The notes: generated by a model from the letters alone, not told the origin. A stretch of DNA of 64,000 nt from Rhodamnia argentea (GCF_020921035.1 NC_063150.1:2542001-2606000); one strand, 5' to 3'; shown: positions 23,759 through 38,007, counted from the stretch's first letter. Numbers and translations: made by a program.

Positions 23759-24159
23759 GAACAAAATGACTAAACTGTATATATGCAGTATGCTTGTCGC
23801 AAAACTCTAGCAGATAGTCGTCCTCGGGTGAGAGGAAGATTCGCGAAGAACGACGAGCTTGGAGAGGCCTCTAGACCTTCTTCTAGTAATCATGATGACG
23901 ATGACGATGACGAAGTAAGATTTTCTATGACCGTCAGTAGCTAGCATTGCTGCGAATCAAGACATTATCGCCAGTTTTCAATAATTTACCACCGAGTGAT
24001 TGTGCGTTGCTTTTGTACGCTACTTTGCAGCAGGTTGCAGTGAAGGAGGAGGAGGAAGTGATGGATTCTTCGGATATCTTTGCTCATATCAGCGGCTTAA
24101 ATTCCTTCAAATGCAACTACCCAATCCAATCATGGATCGGACCAACCTCAGGATATTGA
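21264..24159 (+). CDS. CCT-motif family protein (probable transcriptional regulator)
   Basis: Firm exons: 22569..23372, 23524..23712, 23789..23914 and 24031..24159, all joining in phase 0. The protein starts 'EELSSPLSAQLLEYCEAELL' after exon 1, has a long Ser/Asn/Pro-rich middle, and then the CCT motif ('RKEKIHRYMKKRNERNFSKK' continuing 'IKYACRKTLADSRPRVRGRF'), split between exons 3 and 4. An acidic run (DDDDDDE) follows, and the end is 'NSFKCNYPIQSWI', a conserved tail in plant CCT-only proteins. There is no B-box zinc finger, so it is not CONSTANS itself. CCT motifs serve nuclear import and NF-Y/DNA contacts in flowering and light responses. Exon 1 is uncertain: the best phase-0 candidate is 21264..21311 (16 codons, donor GTAACA), giving 431 aa in total. 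Exon 5 starts at a NAGNAG acceptor. Confidence 0.85.
23717..23755. repeat. (CT)n microsatellite at the start of intron 3 of the CCT gene
   Basis: About 19 CT units start within 5 bp of the predicted donor (GTCCTC, 23713). The intron is only 76 bp, so the repeat makes up about half of it. Confidence 0.9.
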
Positions 24160-25027
24160 CTGTGCCTGCAATAAGCAATTTTGGAGGACCCTGGTTCGGT
24201 CAGGATTTGGCTTTTCCCTGGTTCAGGGAAGGAAATGAGTGAGGTCTTGGTAGGAAGATGTTAGCTTCAACTAGAATAACGTAAGAGAGCAATGAGAAAC
24301 CTAGTTTGTTCTGCTTTTTTCTTTTCCCCTTTCTTCCTTTGATATTGCAAATGACAGTTTACAAAGAGAAAATACATGTGATTTGTGCATGGAACGCCAT
24401 GATACAGTGTTGCAATTCGTATCTCAGATTACACTCATTGATATGCTAAAAGGTATAGCAAGACCGGCATCTTCCATAACTCTTTCGGTTGAAATTCAGG
24501 TCAAGAAAAATCTGGCCAATTTTTGCATTCAGAAGAAACACGCATTCAGTGCCTCAGACTCTGCATGGCTGATGCTCACTTAAACTTGCAGATAAAAGGT
24601 TTTGGGTACTGAAAGCATTGATGCATAGTGTTAACAGAAATGGGGTTTTTATACACAGTATCCAACATCCAAACAAGATAGAAAAACACATCTCAAGGGC
24701 TCTTCACTTACATTGGGAAATCTAAAATTTTAGGTATAGAGAGAACTGTATCACCTCACACAATTAATCGTGCGCGCACGCATACATGTGTGCGCCCGTG
24801 GAGAGAGAAGGAGGGAGGGAGGGAGGGAGGGAGGGAGAGAACAAAAAATAAGCAACAAAGTTTTACTAGATAGAACATAGAAACATCCACGTTCTACAAC
24901 AAATGCAAGCCAAAACCCTTGTGTTTGTCCATGCTAACAGAAAACCAACCTTTTTATTACCATATCCGATCTGCTATAGACACCAGTAGTTGGCCCTTAA
25001 ACCAAACAGCCCTCCTCAGCATAAGCT
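24160..25027. other. Spacer between the convergent CCT and MDAR genes
   Basis: It holds the 3' UTRs of both genes and no further gene. A GAGG-type tetranucleotide repeat (about 24805-24838) follows a purine/pyrimidine-alternating tract ('gtgcgcgcacgcatacatgt', about 24769). Confidence 0.6.
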
Positions 25028-29411
<4,384 letters not shown>

Positions 29412-29504
29412 TTTTACAGGCCAAAGAAATGGATCGACGGACCGAGAAGAGTACCTTCGCTTCACTGTCCTCGACCTTTTCTGTTTGCAGAAAAAGTGAA
29501 GGAG

Positions 29505-29522
29505 AGAGAGAGAGAGAGAGAG
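29505..29522. repeat. (GA)n microsatellite in the MDAR 5' UTR
   Basis: A nine-unit GA run, read as CT in the sense of the MDAR transcript, lying between the TATA box and the start codon. CT-rich leaders are common in plant genes. Confidence 0.85.
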
Positions 29523-29563
29523 ATAAATAAATAAAAATTGCAGGAAATGGGGATTTGTCGGAG

Positions 29564-29570
29564 ATATATA
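29564..29570 (-). promoter_or_regulatory. Probable TATA box of MDAR
   Basis: 'tatatat' on the minus strand within 'cctatatatctcc', 153 bp upstream of the ATG, leaving a leader of roughly 120 nt. Confidence 0.6.
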
Positions 29571-29639
29571 GGGCGACTCCCCTCTGATTGGCTGCCTGTG
29601 GGGAAATCGGACAGTGTGAATGGAATCAGTACACGTGGC

Positions 29640-29935
29640 GGGTCAGTAGCCGTCTGTCGCTGCCGACGGTGCGATTGCCACGACATCATCTTGACTTGTT
29701 CTCATAGTCATTTATTAACGGGAAAATTTTAAAAAAAACTCTAAAATGCTCTCATTTTCTCACATAATAAATTGAAGTGAACTTTATTTTAAATAAAAGC
29801 TTGACGTATTATTATTGTCAACCTAAAGTAGCTATGGTTATTTCAAATAAGGGTTTGACCTCGCCAGTTGGTTGGCTAGTCAAATTTTCTAATCGATTAA
29901 GGCATTTTGTAAAAAGTATAAATTTAATCCAATTT
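29640..29935. repeat. Direct repeat flanking the IPT palindrome, left copy (includes a family D arm)
   Basis: 'cggtgcgattgccacgacat' and 'tcatttattaacgggaaaat' here recur at 32955-33245 in the same orientation, followed in both by the family D arm ('gctatggttatttcaaataa' here) and 'taaggcattttgtaaaaa'. Identity looks like roughly three quarters, well below that of the palindrome arms. Confidence 0.75.
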
Positions 29936-30231
29936 TATTGCAAGTTGCAATGCTATCTTCTTCTCCCTCTTGGAAATATGAAATTCTGAACAACCGAGCC
30001 CCATTGCTTTCCCAGGAACAGCGTGCCCTACCATGTTGTTGGACGGTCCAGACACTCATTTAAGAAGAAGAACAACAAGCATTAAGCTCAAAAGAAAGCT
30101 GCACTGACCAGAGGAAGAGTGATAGTTGGAAGAATAAGTTAATTTTTTTTTTCAAAGTGTTGTTGTCTTTATTCTAGTAGTTGACCTAATTTATTAGCTG
30201 TGGAGACTAGTGACCCTTTTGGAAAAATGCC

Positions 30232-30238
30232 TATAAAT
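30232..30238 (+). promoter_or_regulatory. TATA box of the left IPT copy
   Basis: 'tataaat' in 'gcctataaatactctc', 213 bp before the ATG at 30451. The same element is preserved in the mirror copy at 32377-32383. Confidence 0.65.
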
Positions 30239-30450
30239 ACTCTCTTGCATCTTTCTGTGACTTTGCGCTCTTCGGTTTGAGTGTACGAAGGGAGAGAAGC
30301 TATCTGCCTGCATTAGTTTACTACTTCCTCATTGCTCAAACTCAAATTGACATGATCTTGAACCATCTTTTCTATTGCTGATAAACCCTTTACGGCTCTA
30401 ACATTTTGTTGCAAGGAGCTTTCCATTCCCATATACTTAGCCGACTCGTC

Positions 30451-31266
30451 ATGAGGTTTTCCATGGTGATGTGCAAGCCGACGGCACGACCCTTGCTCGA
30501 CGCGGCGGGCACGGTCCGAAGGTCGGACATGGACTTTCTGATCCCTTGGCGTCGGAAGGAGAAGGTCGTGCTGATATTAGGTGCGGCCGGGGCCGGCAAG
30601 TCTAGGCTCTCCATCGACATCGCGTCCCGTTTCCCCGTCGAGATCGTGAACTCTGACAAAATCCAAGCGCACAAGGGGCTTGATGTCGTCACCAACAAGA
30701 TCACCGAGGTGGAGCAATGCGGCATCCCCCACCATCTTCTTGGGACGATCCCTCCCGATGCGGACTTCACGGCATCGGACTTTTGCGATTCTGCACTGCT
30801 TGCCATCGAGTCAATTAGGGCCCGTGGCAACACCCCGGTTATTGTCGGAGGCTCGAATTCATACATTGAGGCCTTGATCACGGACGGTGATTACCGGTTT
30901 CAATCAAAGTACGAATGCTGCTTCCTATGGGTCGACACGGCCATGCACGTGTTGCACTCATTCGTGTCTAAGCGGGTCGATAAGATGGTCGAGAGGGGAA
31001 TGGTCGAAGAGGCGAGGAACTTCTTTGATCCCGACGCGGAATACTCAAGGGGAATCTGGCGCGCCATCGGGGTTCCTGAACTGGACTTCTTCTTCCGTAC
31101 CGAGAAGTTCTTGGACCTACAAGCCCGTGCTCGGTTGCTCGAAGAAGCGATAGAGGAAATCAAGAACAACACGTGCAAATTGGCATACCGCCGGTTGGAG
31201 AAGATCCACAGGCTCCGTAACCTGAAGGATTGGAATCTGCACGGGATGGATGCGAGACCATCTTAA
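30451..31266 (+). CDS. IPT: Adenylate isopentenyltransferase, C-terminally truncated, left palindrome copy
   Basis: 271 codons from the ATG at 30451 (MRFSMVM...), without introns, as usual for plant IPTs. The family transfers an isopentenyl group from DMAPP to ATP/ADP, the first step of cytokinin synthesis, mostly in plastids. Visible: the P-loop (residues 44-51) reads GAAGAGKS here rather than the family's GATGTGKS; 'FPVEIVNSDKIQAHKGLDVV'; 'HHLLGT'; 'PVIVGGSNSYIEAL'; 'RRAIGVPE'-like 'WRAIGVPELDFF'. Plant IPTs are about 320-340 aa; this one stops 'MDARPS' just after the conserved 'WNLH.MDA' segment, so about 50-60 residues are missing. The break coincides with the palindrome centre. A non-ATG extension to 30406 is possible but not needed. 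It may be an inactive gene or a small-RNA source. Confidence 0.9.
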   Translation: MRFSMVMCKPTARPLLDAAGTVRRSDMDFLIPWRRKEKVVLILGAAGAGKSRLSIDIASRFPVEIVNSDKIQAHKGLDVVTNKITEVEQCGIPHHLLGTIPPDADFTASDFCDSALLAIESIRARGNTPVIVGGSNSYIEALITDGDYRFQSKYECCFLWVDTAMHVLHSFVSKRVDKMVERGMVEEARNFFDPDAEYSRGIWRAIGVPELDFFFRTEKFLDLQARARLLEEAIEEIKNNTCKLAYRRLEKIHRLRNLKDWNLHGMDARPS

Positions 31267-31348
31267 TTTCCTCTATCGCTTCTTCGAGCAAGTCCTCTAC
31301 GTCGTACAGCACGTGCAAATTGGCATACCGCCAGTTGGATAGAGGAAA

Positions 31349-32164
31349 TTAAGATGGTCTCGCATCCATCCTGTGCAGATTCCAACCCTTCAGGTTACGG
31401 AGCCTGTGGATCTTCTCCAATCGGCGGTATGCCAATTTGCACGTGTTGTTCTTGATTTCCTCTATCGCTTCTTCGAGCAACCGAGCACGGGCTTGTAGGT
31501 CCAAGAACTTCTCGGTACGGAAGAAGAAGTCCAGTTCAGGAACCCCGATGGCGCGCCAGATTCCCCTTGAGTATTCCGCGTCGGGATCAAAGAAGTTCCT
31601 CGCCTCTTCGACCATTCCCCTCTCGACCATCTTATCGACCCGCTTAGACACGAATGAGTGCAACACGTGCATGGCCGTGTCGACCCATAGGAAGCAGCAT
31701 TCGTACTTTGATTGAAACCGGTAATCACCGTCCGTGATCAAGGCCTCAATGTATGAATTCGAGCCTCCGACAATAACAGGGGTGTTGCCACGGGCCCTAA
31801 TTGACTCGATGGCAAGCAGTGCAGAGTCGCAAAAGTCCGATGCCGTGAAGTCCGCATCGGGAGGGATCGTCCCAAGAAGATGGTGGGGGATGCCGCATTG
31901 CTCCACCTCGGTGATCTTGTTGGTGACGACATCAAGCCCCTTGTGCGCTTGGATTTTGTCAGAGTTCACGATCTCGACGGGGAAACGGGACGCGATGTCG
32001 ATGGAGAGCCTAGACTTGCCGGTCCCGGTCGCACCTAATATCAGCACGACCTTCTCCTTCCGACGCCAAGGGATCAGAAAGTCCATTTCCGACCTTCGGA
32101 CCAGGCCCGCTGCGTCGAGCAAGGGCTGTGCCGTCGGTTTGCACATCACCATGGAAAACCTCAT
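31349..32164 (-). CDS. IPT: Adenylate isopentenyltransferase, C-terminally truncated, right palindrome copy
   Basis: A mirror of the left copy: 271 codons, ATG at 32164 on the minus strand, and the same abrupt end 'MDARPS'. Seven residues differ from the left copy; here the P-loop is the canonical GATGTGKS and the end reads 'GWNLHRMDA', which looks closer to the family consensus. This copy is therefore probably nearer the ancestral sequence, and the left copy has drifted at the P-loop. Both reading frames remain fully open despite the truncation, which argues for a recent duplication. Its 3' end faces that of the left copy 83 bp away, so the transcripts would converge. Function as an enzyme is doubtful without the C-terminal segment. 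Confidence 0.9.
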   Translation of the reverse strand: MRFSMVMCKPTAQPLLDAAGLVRRSEMDFLIPWRRKEKVVLILGATGTGKSRLSIDIASRFPVEIVNSDKIQAHKGLDVVTNKITEVEQCGIPHHLLGTIPPDADFTASDFCDSALLAIESIRARGNTPVIVGGSNSYIEALITDGDYRFQSKYECCFLWVDTAMHVLHSFVSKRVDKMVERGMVEEARNFFDPDAEYSRGIWRAIGVPELDFFFRTEKFLDLQARARLLEEAIEEIKNNTCKLAYRRLEKIHRLRNLKGWNLHRMDARPS

Positions 32165-32376
32165 GACGAGCCGGCCAAGTATATGGGAATGGAAAGCTCC
32201 TTACAACAAAATGTTAGAGCCGTAAAGGGTTTATCAGCAATAGAAAAGATGGTTCAAGATCATGTCAATTTGAGTTTGAGCAATGAGGAAGTAGTAAACT
32301 AATGCAAGTGGATAGCTTCTCTCCCTCCGGACACTCAAACCGAAGAGCACAAAGTCACGTAAAGATGCAAGAGAGT

Positions 32377-32383
32377 ATTTATA
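32377..32383 (-). promoter_or_regulatory. TATA box of the right IPT copy
   Basis: 'tataaat' on the minus strand, the mirror of the left copy, 213 bp before the ATG. Confidence 0.65.
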
Positions 32384-32675
32384 GGCATTTTTCCAAAAGG
32401 GTCACTAGTCTCCACAGCTAATAAATTAGGTCAACTCCTAGAATAAAGACAACAACACTTTGAAAAAAAAAATTAACTTATTCTTCCAACTACCACTCTT
32501 CCTCTGGTCAGTGCAGCTTTCTTTTGATCTTAATGCTTGTTGTTCTTCTTCTTAAATGAGTGTCTGGACCGTCCAACAACATGGTAGGGCACGCTGTTCC
32601 TGGGAAAGCAATGGGGCTCGGTTGTTCAGAATTTCATATTTCCAAGAGGGAGAAGAAGATAGCATTGCAAATTGC

Positions 32676-32954
32676 ATAAGAATAGGATTTTCATCTTAGG
32701 GAAATGTCATTTTTGGTCAGTGGGGTAGCCTGAAAATGCTAAATGCGGAAGACCAAACCATTGGCAATTTTAATGCACTTGATACTCCGTTGGACAAAGC
32801 AAAAAGGTTTTTACAGGTGGCGTAGCCGCATAGCATTTGATACTACGTTGGACAAATCTCCTCGGCGGCTCCAAAACATGCGATGACAAAAATCTCTTTT
32901 TCCTCTAGGATACGAGTTTCTTCCCCGAGTCCGAGTTTCAAATGGGGTCGTGGC
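32676..32954. other. Unique spacer between the palindrome and the right direct repeat
   Basis: No gene is seen. A short repeat 'ttgatactccgttggacaaa' (about 32780) recurs as 'ttgatactacgttggacaaa' (about 32838). Confidence 0.5.
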
Positions 32955-33245
32955 TGTCCGTGCCGGCGGTGCGATTGCCACGACATCGTCTTGACTTGTT
33001 CTGATTGTCATTTATTAACGGGAAAATTCCAAAAAATTGGTCCTAATTGCTCTCATTTTTGTCAAATATGGACTTGAATTTGAAGTAGATTTTATTTTAA
33101 ATAAGAGCCAGAAGTACCATTATTATCTCAAAGAAAGGCCTAAAGTGGCTATGGTTGTTTAAAATAAGGATTTGACCTCGTTGATCGGCTGACCGGTCGA
33201 AGTTTTTGGCTGATTAAGGCATTTTGTAAAAATATAATTTTAATC
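32955..33245. repeat. Direct repeat flanking the IPT palindrome, right copy
   Basis: Same orientation and order as 29640-29935: 'cggtgcgattgccacgacat', 'tcatttattaacgggaaaat', a family D arm, then 'taaggcattttgtaaaaa'. The similarity stops where the palindrome begins on the left side. Confidence 0.75.
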
Positions 33246-33472
33246 TAACTTTTTGTTAAATTAAATTTAAAAAAACAAAAAACATAAATTAAAAAGAATA
33301 AGAAGAAGAACACGGGCGGGAGAACTGGCCGCCACCCCATCATTGATGGGGCAACGGCTATGGCCTTCGGGATCATCGGCGCCTCAACAAGGGCGGGCGA
33401 CCCCTCCGACCACATGCGAGGGCCAGCAGGCCCATGCCTAGGTCTGGCCGGGACCAGAGCAAGTTAGACGGC

Positions 33473-36400
33473 TGTCGCGACCTCGCCTTCGGCCTCCCAC
33501 GAGGGTCCGGCGGGGTTTAGAGGTATTGCCATCGATCAATGGCTTGGACTCTCCCCAAGTCCTATCTCGCGTGACATTGGATTTCTTTTTACCGATTAGC
33601 AAATTAAAATGCTATTAAGAGTCGCCACTAGCCTATTGGGGTCGGCTAGAAACCAATCGAGACACGGGAGGGTTATCTCGATTCCTACGCAACCAGAGCT
33701 TCTAGATTCGGGGACTTGTTTACGCTAACTAGATAATTAGCGCCCTTTCGGTACCTAACCAGTTGACATTTCCTAAGGTGACCACACATTCCGCATATCA
33801 TTTTAAGCTTATCGGGTATCTAACCAAATACTAAATGATCATGCATAATGTTTTTCTATCATTTCGTGCAATTACCTATTTATCCTTAACCTAACATATA
33901 GGGAAAGCGATTAACGGGCAATTTTTCAAAAGACAGTGTTTTTAAACACTTAATCGGGTAAATATGCCAAATAAAGATTAGGATAAGCACATGCAGACCA
34001 AATCTATGATGACGATATTTAAACAAACAATTTCGACTCGAAAGTCGAATTACAACAGTTATCAGGCCGGATTGGATATCGATCTTCAATCAACGCCAAT
34101 TCGAGGCTTAAAGATTCACATTAAGGGTAAAAAGGTCAAAGAAAACATTTTTTTTAATTTTCTGAAATTTTTATGATTTTTTTTTTGAATTTCTATTTAT
34201 TTATTGATTTATTGATTTTTTTTATTTTTTTATTAATATTTTATTAAAGGGAACCGGGTCGGGGTCAGGTCCTCGGACCCGGACCTGGATCAGGTCGTCG
34301 GGCCCGGTCCGGTCCGCGGGAGAAAGGACCCGAACCGGGCCTGATTGCAAAAAAGAAGCTCAGGCCCACTCGCCCAATCTCCTCTCCCTTTTCTCTTCAC
34401 TTCGGGCCCGACTCCAACACAGGCCCAGCCCCTTCTCTTTTTCTTCTCAGCCAGCCCGCTCAAGCAGCCCACGCGGGCCTAGTCTCCTCTCTTTGGAGCA
34501 GCCCACCCGATTCAGCCTTAGCCCTTCTTCTTCAGCCTTCAACTCGTCTTGGGCCTGATTCTAACACAAGCCCATCTTTCCCCTTTTTCTTTTCTTTTTC
34601 CACGCCAGCCCACTCCTTCATCTTCAGCCCAACTCCTCTTCTCCTTTTATTTTTCTTTAACGCCAGCCCATTCCTCTCTTCTTTTTCTCATTTTTTATAT
34701 TTCCCAGCCCAATCTCTTCATTTCACCCAAGCCAGCCCACTCAGACTACAAAAAACGTGAAATGGTTTCACGAGTACTATTCATCGTCTTCTTCTTCTCA
34801 CGCCCCTCCTCTGCACCGCGACACTGTGACCAAAACCTGACGCCATCAACCTTCGCCCGTCTTGCCGCTGCACCGCCCAGAACTCTTCCGTCGCTCCGCC
34901 GCCAAGTCGCGACTGCCGGACCTACTGGACGCCGATTCTGTTCACCGAACTTCAAGACTGTGACGTTGAAAAACGGTCTCCATTCCGCTGCATCTGGTGA
35001 AGCTTCGGTTCGCCTGTCTCTGCAACTCGGTCGGTGACGCCATCAACTTCTCGAGTCGTCTCTGTTGCCTCAGCCCAAACTCGAGTCGCTTTCGTCCACC
35101 TTCGCGTTGCCATCGTTCGGACTCGCGTAGACTTCGTTCGGACTCGCGTCGCCTTCGTTCGGACTCGCGTCGCCTCTATTCACTTCTGTACCAACTCAAC
35201 CCGAACCGGTTTGGTCTGGTCGTCGGTCAGGCACGCTCACCAAAGGTCTCCCAGCCGCCAACCCAACGCCTAAGTGCGACTCCCCACGTTCACCCTCAAG
35301 GGTTGCAGAAGTAACATCGTCCAAATCTTCACCACATCGAGCTCAAAGCAACGATCCTCTCGACTGGCCATTTGCTTTTTCCTCATCGTGCGTTCTATCT
35401 TTACGTCAATCTCCAAGAATGGGGCGTGCAGTGACCCTCCAAGATGGTAACAGTCCAATGACAAGCTGCTCCTTGTCTAAGACAATTTTCCACGATCTAG
35501 ACTCTTCTCAATGACTGACGTAGCCAACCCACAACGGCCGACCGTCTAACAGAGGCGACTCAAAAATGGTTCGGTTGCCGCCAACGCAAGAGGAACCAGA
35601 CTGCCGCTAAACCAAACTCCAGACCCACATCACCGAAAAGAGTGCGCAAACTCGCACAAGGAAAACTAACAAGTAGACATGCCAGCAACTAATGGGGAAA
35701 TACTAAACTAGTGGGGACGTGGGGCTTTTGAGAGCATAAGAAGACAACCAAGCTCAAAAGTGGACACCCATAATATTCACGCATGAAGACACTATACAAA
35801 TATAGGCAAAAACTTTGGTTGGTATAAAATGCTACAGGGAAGAGCTAAGCAACAAATTTACCTGGTCGGCGAAACGGAGAGGGATGAACTTCAATCAATT
35901 TCACAGGAGCTCTCACGATTCTCCCTTGAATCCCTGCACTTTATCTCCCTCTAACCTGTCTCTGGCCGAACCTACAGCTCCAACTTTCTCACCCTTTTCA
36001 CTATTTCTTCTCCATTTTTTTTTTTGGTCGCCGAACGGAACCTCCTTCCTGAAGCCGAACCCAAAGCCTGCCCTCCTCTCCTTCTTTTATGCAAGTTTTG
36101 CCTCCTTCGGCAAGCTTGCTTGTGTGGACAGGAGTGAAAAACGGATGATGTAGACGTGGGTAGGTGATTAGCACGTGAAGTGTGTGGTGAAAATTGTAGT
36201 GACGTGAGTGTGTGTGCAGGTGAATTAATGCTAATAATGAGGGAGCTGCTCACGCGTGGGCTAAAGGAAAAATAAAAATAAGATAATAATAATAATAATA
36301 ATAATAATATAAAAAGAATCGGGCCATTCACCCGGGCTTAGACGGGAAGGAAAAAAAAAAATCGAAGCAGTTGGGCCTGCGTCGCATGGGCTTGTTTCGC

Positions 36401-36752
36401 GTGGGAAAAGGAAATGGAGACGGCCCAGCCGGGCGCGCACGTGGGTTGGTCCAATAGGCCAATTTTTAGCTGGTGCGGGCTCGAGTGATTCAGCTGGATC
36501 AGATTTTTTATTTTTTATTATTATTTTTTTTTAATTTAATGATTTTTTCTTAAAAGAATTTTAAGATATATATTTTTCATTTTGGGAATAGAAATAAGAG
36601 AGCACATATATGTATATATATAAAACACATGGAAAATATATATATATATATAATTGACCAATTAGACAATATTCTAAACGAAAGAAAAATAAAATAAAAT
36701 AAAATAAGATAGACAAAATAAAATACCGGACCACCAAAATTAGGTGTCAACA
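33473..36752 (-). mobile_element. Solo LTR (3.28 kb) of a large retrotransposon, minus orientation
   Basis: Read on the minus strand it begins TGTTGACACC and ends GGTCGCGACA, the TG...CA of an LTR. Both sides carry the 5-bp duplication 'acggc' (33468-33472 and 36753-36757). No reverse transcriptase, integrase or gag is visible, and no second LTR, so it looks like a solo LTR. The interior has 'tggcgactct' near its far end and long C/T-rich, GGCCCA-rich stretches; these and the length recall Tat-type gypsy LTRs, but I cannot confirm the lineage. The frames of 60-162 codons inside (for example 34549-35037) are not genes. Confidence 0.75.
35114..35176. repeat. 21-bp tandem repeat, three units
   Basis: The unit begins 'cgttcggactcgcgt', with starts at 35114, 35135 and 35156, almost identical. 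It lies inside the solo LTR. Confidence 0.9.
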
Positions 36753-37127
36753 ACGGCGCAACCCACCTCGGACGGGTCCCGGCCGATAGCTGCGGCCCTC
36801 GGCCGCCAACCCCGGCCCGGATCTAGATGGGGGTTGCGGCCCTTGCCGAGGTGCCGACGACCCCGGCGGTCACAAACTGTGTTCTTTGTTTTTTTTTATA
36901 TATAATATCTTAAAAAAAAAAAAAAGGAAAAATAGAATAAAATAGTAAATTACCAAAATGCCCATAACTAAAGTAATTCAAGCCCTTTTTTTAGACTAAT
37001 ATAGTCATTTTAGTCCCTTGTTTAAAATAATGTGCACTTCAAGCTTTTCTTCGAGACAATGAGGGCACTTCATGTTCTTATCTAAGAAAATGAGGGCAAT
37101 TAAATTCCCTTTTTTGGAATTGTCCCT

Positions 37128-38007
37128 TTGTCAAGGCGGATTCAATTTTCCTTTATTAGTGGAAAAAAGGATAAGAAGGCTTGACCAGGTTTAACTTCGG
37201 TCCGGAAATGTTCTATTTGAATTATAACATTCAATCCAGTTGGCCTATTGAGACGTGGGTCGCGATACAGCTAATAGATGACTATGTCAATCTGGTGCAT
37301 TTCATAAATATGTCTCAGGAGATTCGATAGTTGAATACAAATTTCCTGCCAAGTCGTGATCAATGGAGAGGGTAACATAGGGCCGGCCTTTTGAAGCACG
37401 AGTCTACGATGCCACGAGGAAAATCCCAGCAAATTTACGGCTCTAAAATCAAACGATCGACGTTGGCGTGTCTCAAGCCAGACGACCGACCGACCGACCG
37501 ACGAGACATATGATCCGGCTAATTAACTTGACGTTGACAAGTTAGGATCCGACGGCCAACAAGACCGTCGGTAACTTTTTTCGGAGATGAGATAACGCGG
37601 GGAGGGTAGATGGGACTGAAGCTTGTTACTAATGGTCGTGTTCGGTTTGTAACCTCTGTTGATCTTCCATTTCCGTTTGGCGAGGAGGATGTATCATTTC
37701 CCAAAGGAAGCCCGGGTTCAGTCGGAAAACGAAATTACTGAGAACCAATGCCAATCGATATGTCGTGCGGGCGAGTTAGTCGCTCCACCGCCAGAAACTT
37801 CACAAGCGTAAGAGTCGACGTCGCCATGACGTACTTGCTGATGCAATACCAAAGATTGTGTTCTACGTTGCTAGAGAGAGAGAGAGAGAGCGCGCGCATC
37901 GAAGTTCAACCAGTCGTACCATGGCGATGCAATTTCATTAGATGCTATTATTAAAAACTTATATTCGGGAATTGACGGAGGGAGTGAATATGAGTGACGT
38001 GAATTAC
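37128..38007. other. Intergenic stretch, no gene seen
   Basis: It contains a GACC tetranucleotide repeat (about 37484-37503) and a GA run (37871-37888). Short frames at 37519-37704 and 37748-37954 show no domain. Confidence 0.45.

Larger units (their letters stand above)
29940..32675. repeat. Large IPT palindrome: two arms of about 1.34 kb with a 61-bp loop
   Basis: The left arm runs from about 29940 to 31277 and the right arm from 31339 to about 32675. The arms include promoter, leader and a truncated IPT coding region. In the 816-nt coding part I count 14 mismatches: nine in the first ~150 nt, five in the remaining 666. The outer end is at 'tgcaatgctatcttcttctc' on the left and its complement on the right. 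The loop (31278-31338) contains a short direct copy of IPT sequence ('cacgtgcaaattggcatacc'). Confidence 0.95.
33018..37127. mobile_element. Inverted-repeat element, family D copy 3, split by a solo LTR
   Basis: The left end 'acgggaaaattccaaaaaat' and the right end 'gaattcccttttttggaatt'-like 'ttttttggaattgtccc' are inverted. The sub-terminal 'gctctcatttttgtcaaata' on the left faces 'aagaaaatgagggcaattaa' on the right. GC-rich core pieces lie at 33315-33472 and 36758-36870, directly either side of the inserted LTR. Without the insertion the element would be about 830 bp. Confidence 0.6.

Noticed and set aside
30390-30881. 163-codon ORFs antisense to each IPT copy (30390-30881 and 31734-32225)
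   Set aside because: They are exact shadows of the IPT frames on the other strand, duplicated because the locus is a palindrome.
34549-35037. 162-codon plus-strand ORF, Pro/Ser/Arg-rich
   Set aside because: It lies inside the solo LTR and shows no retroviral or plant domain.
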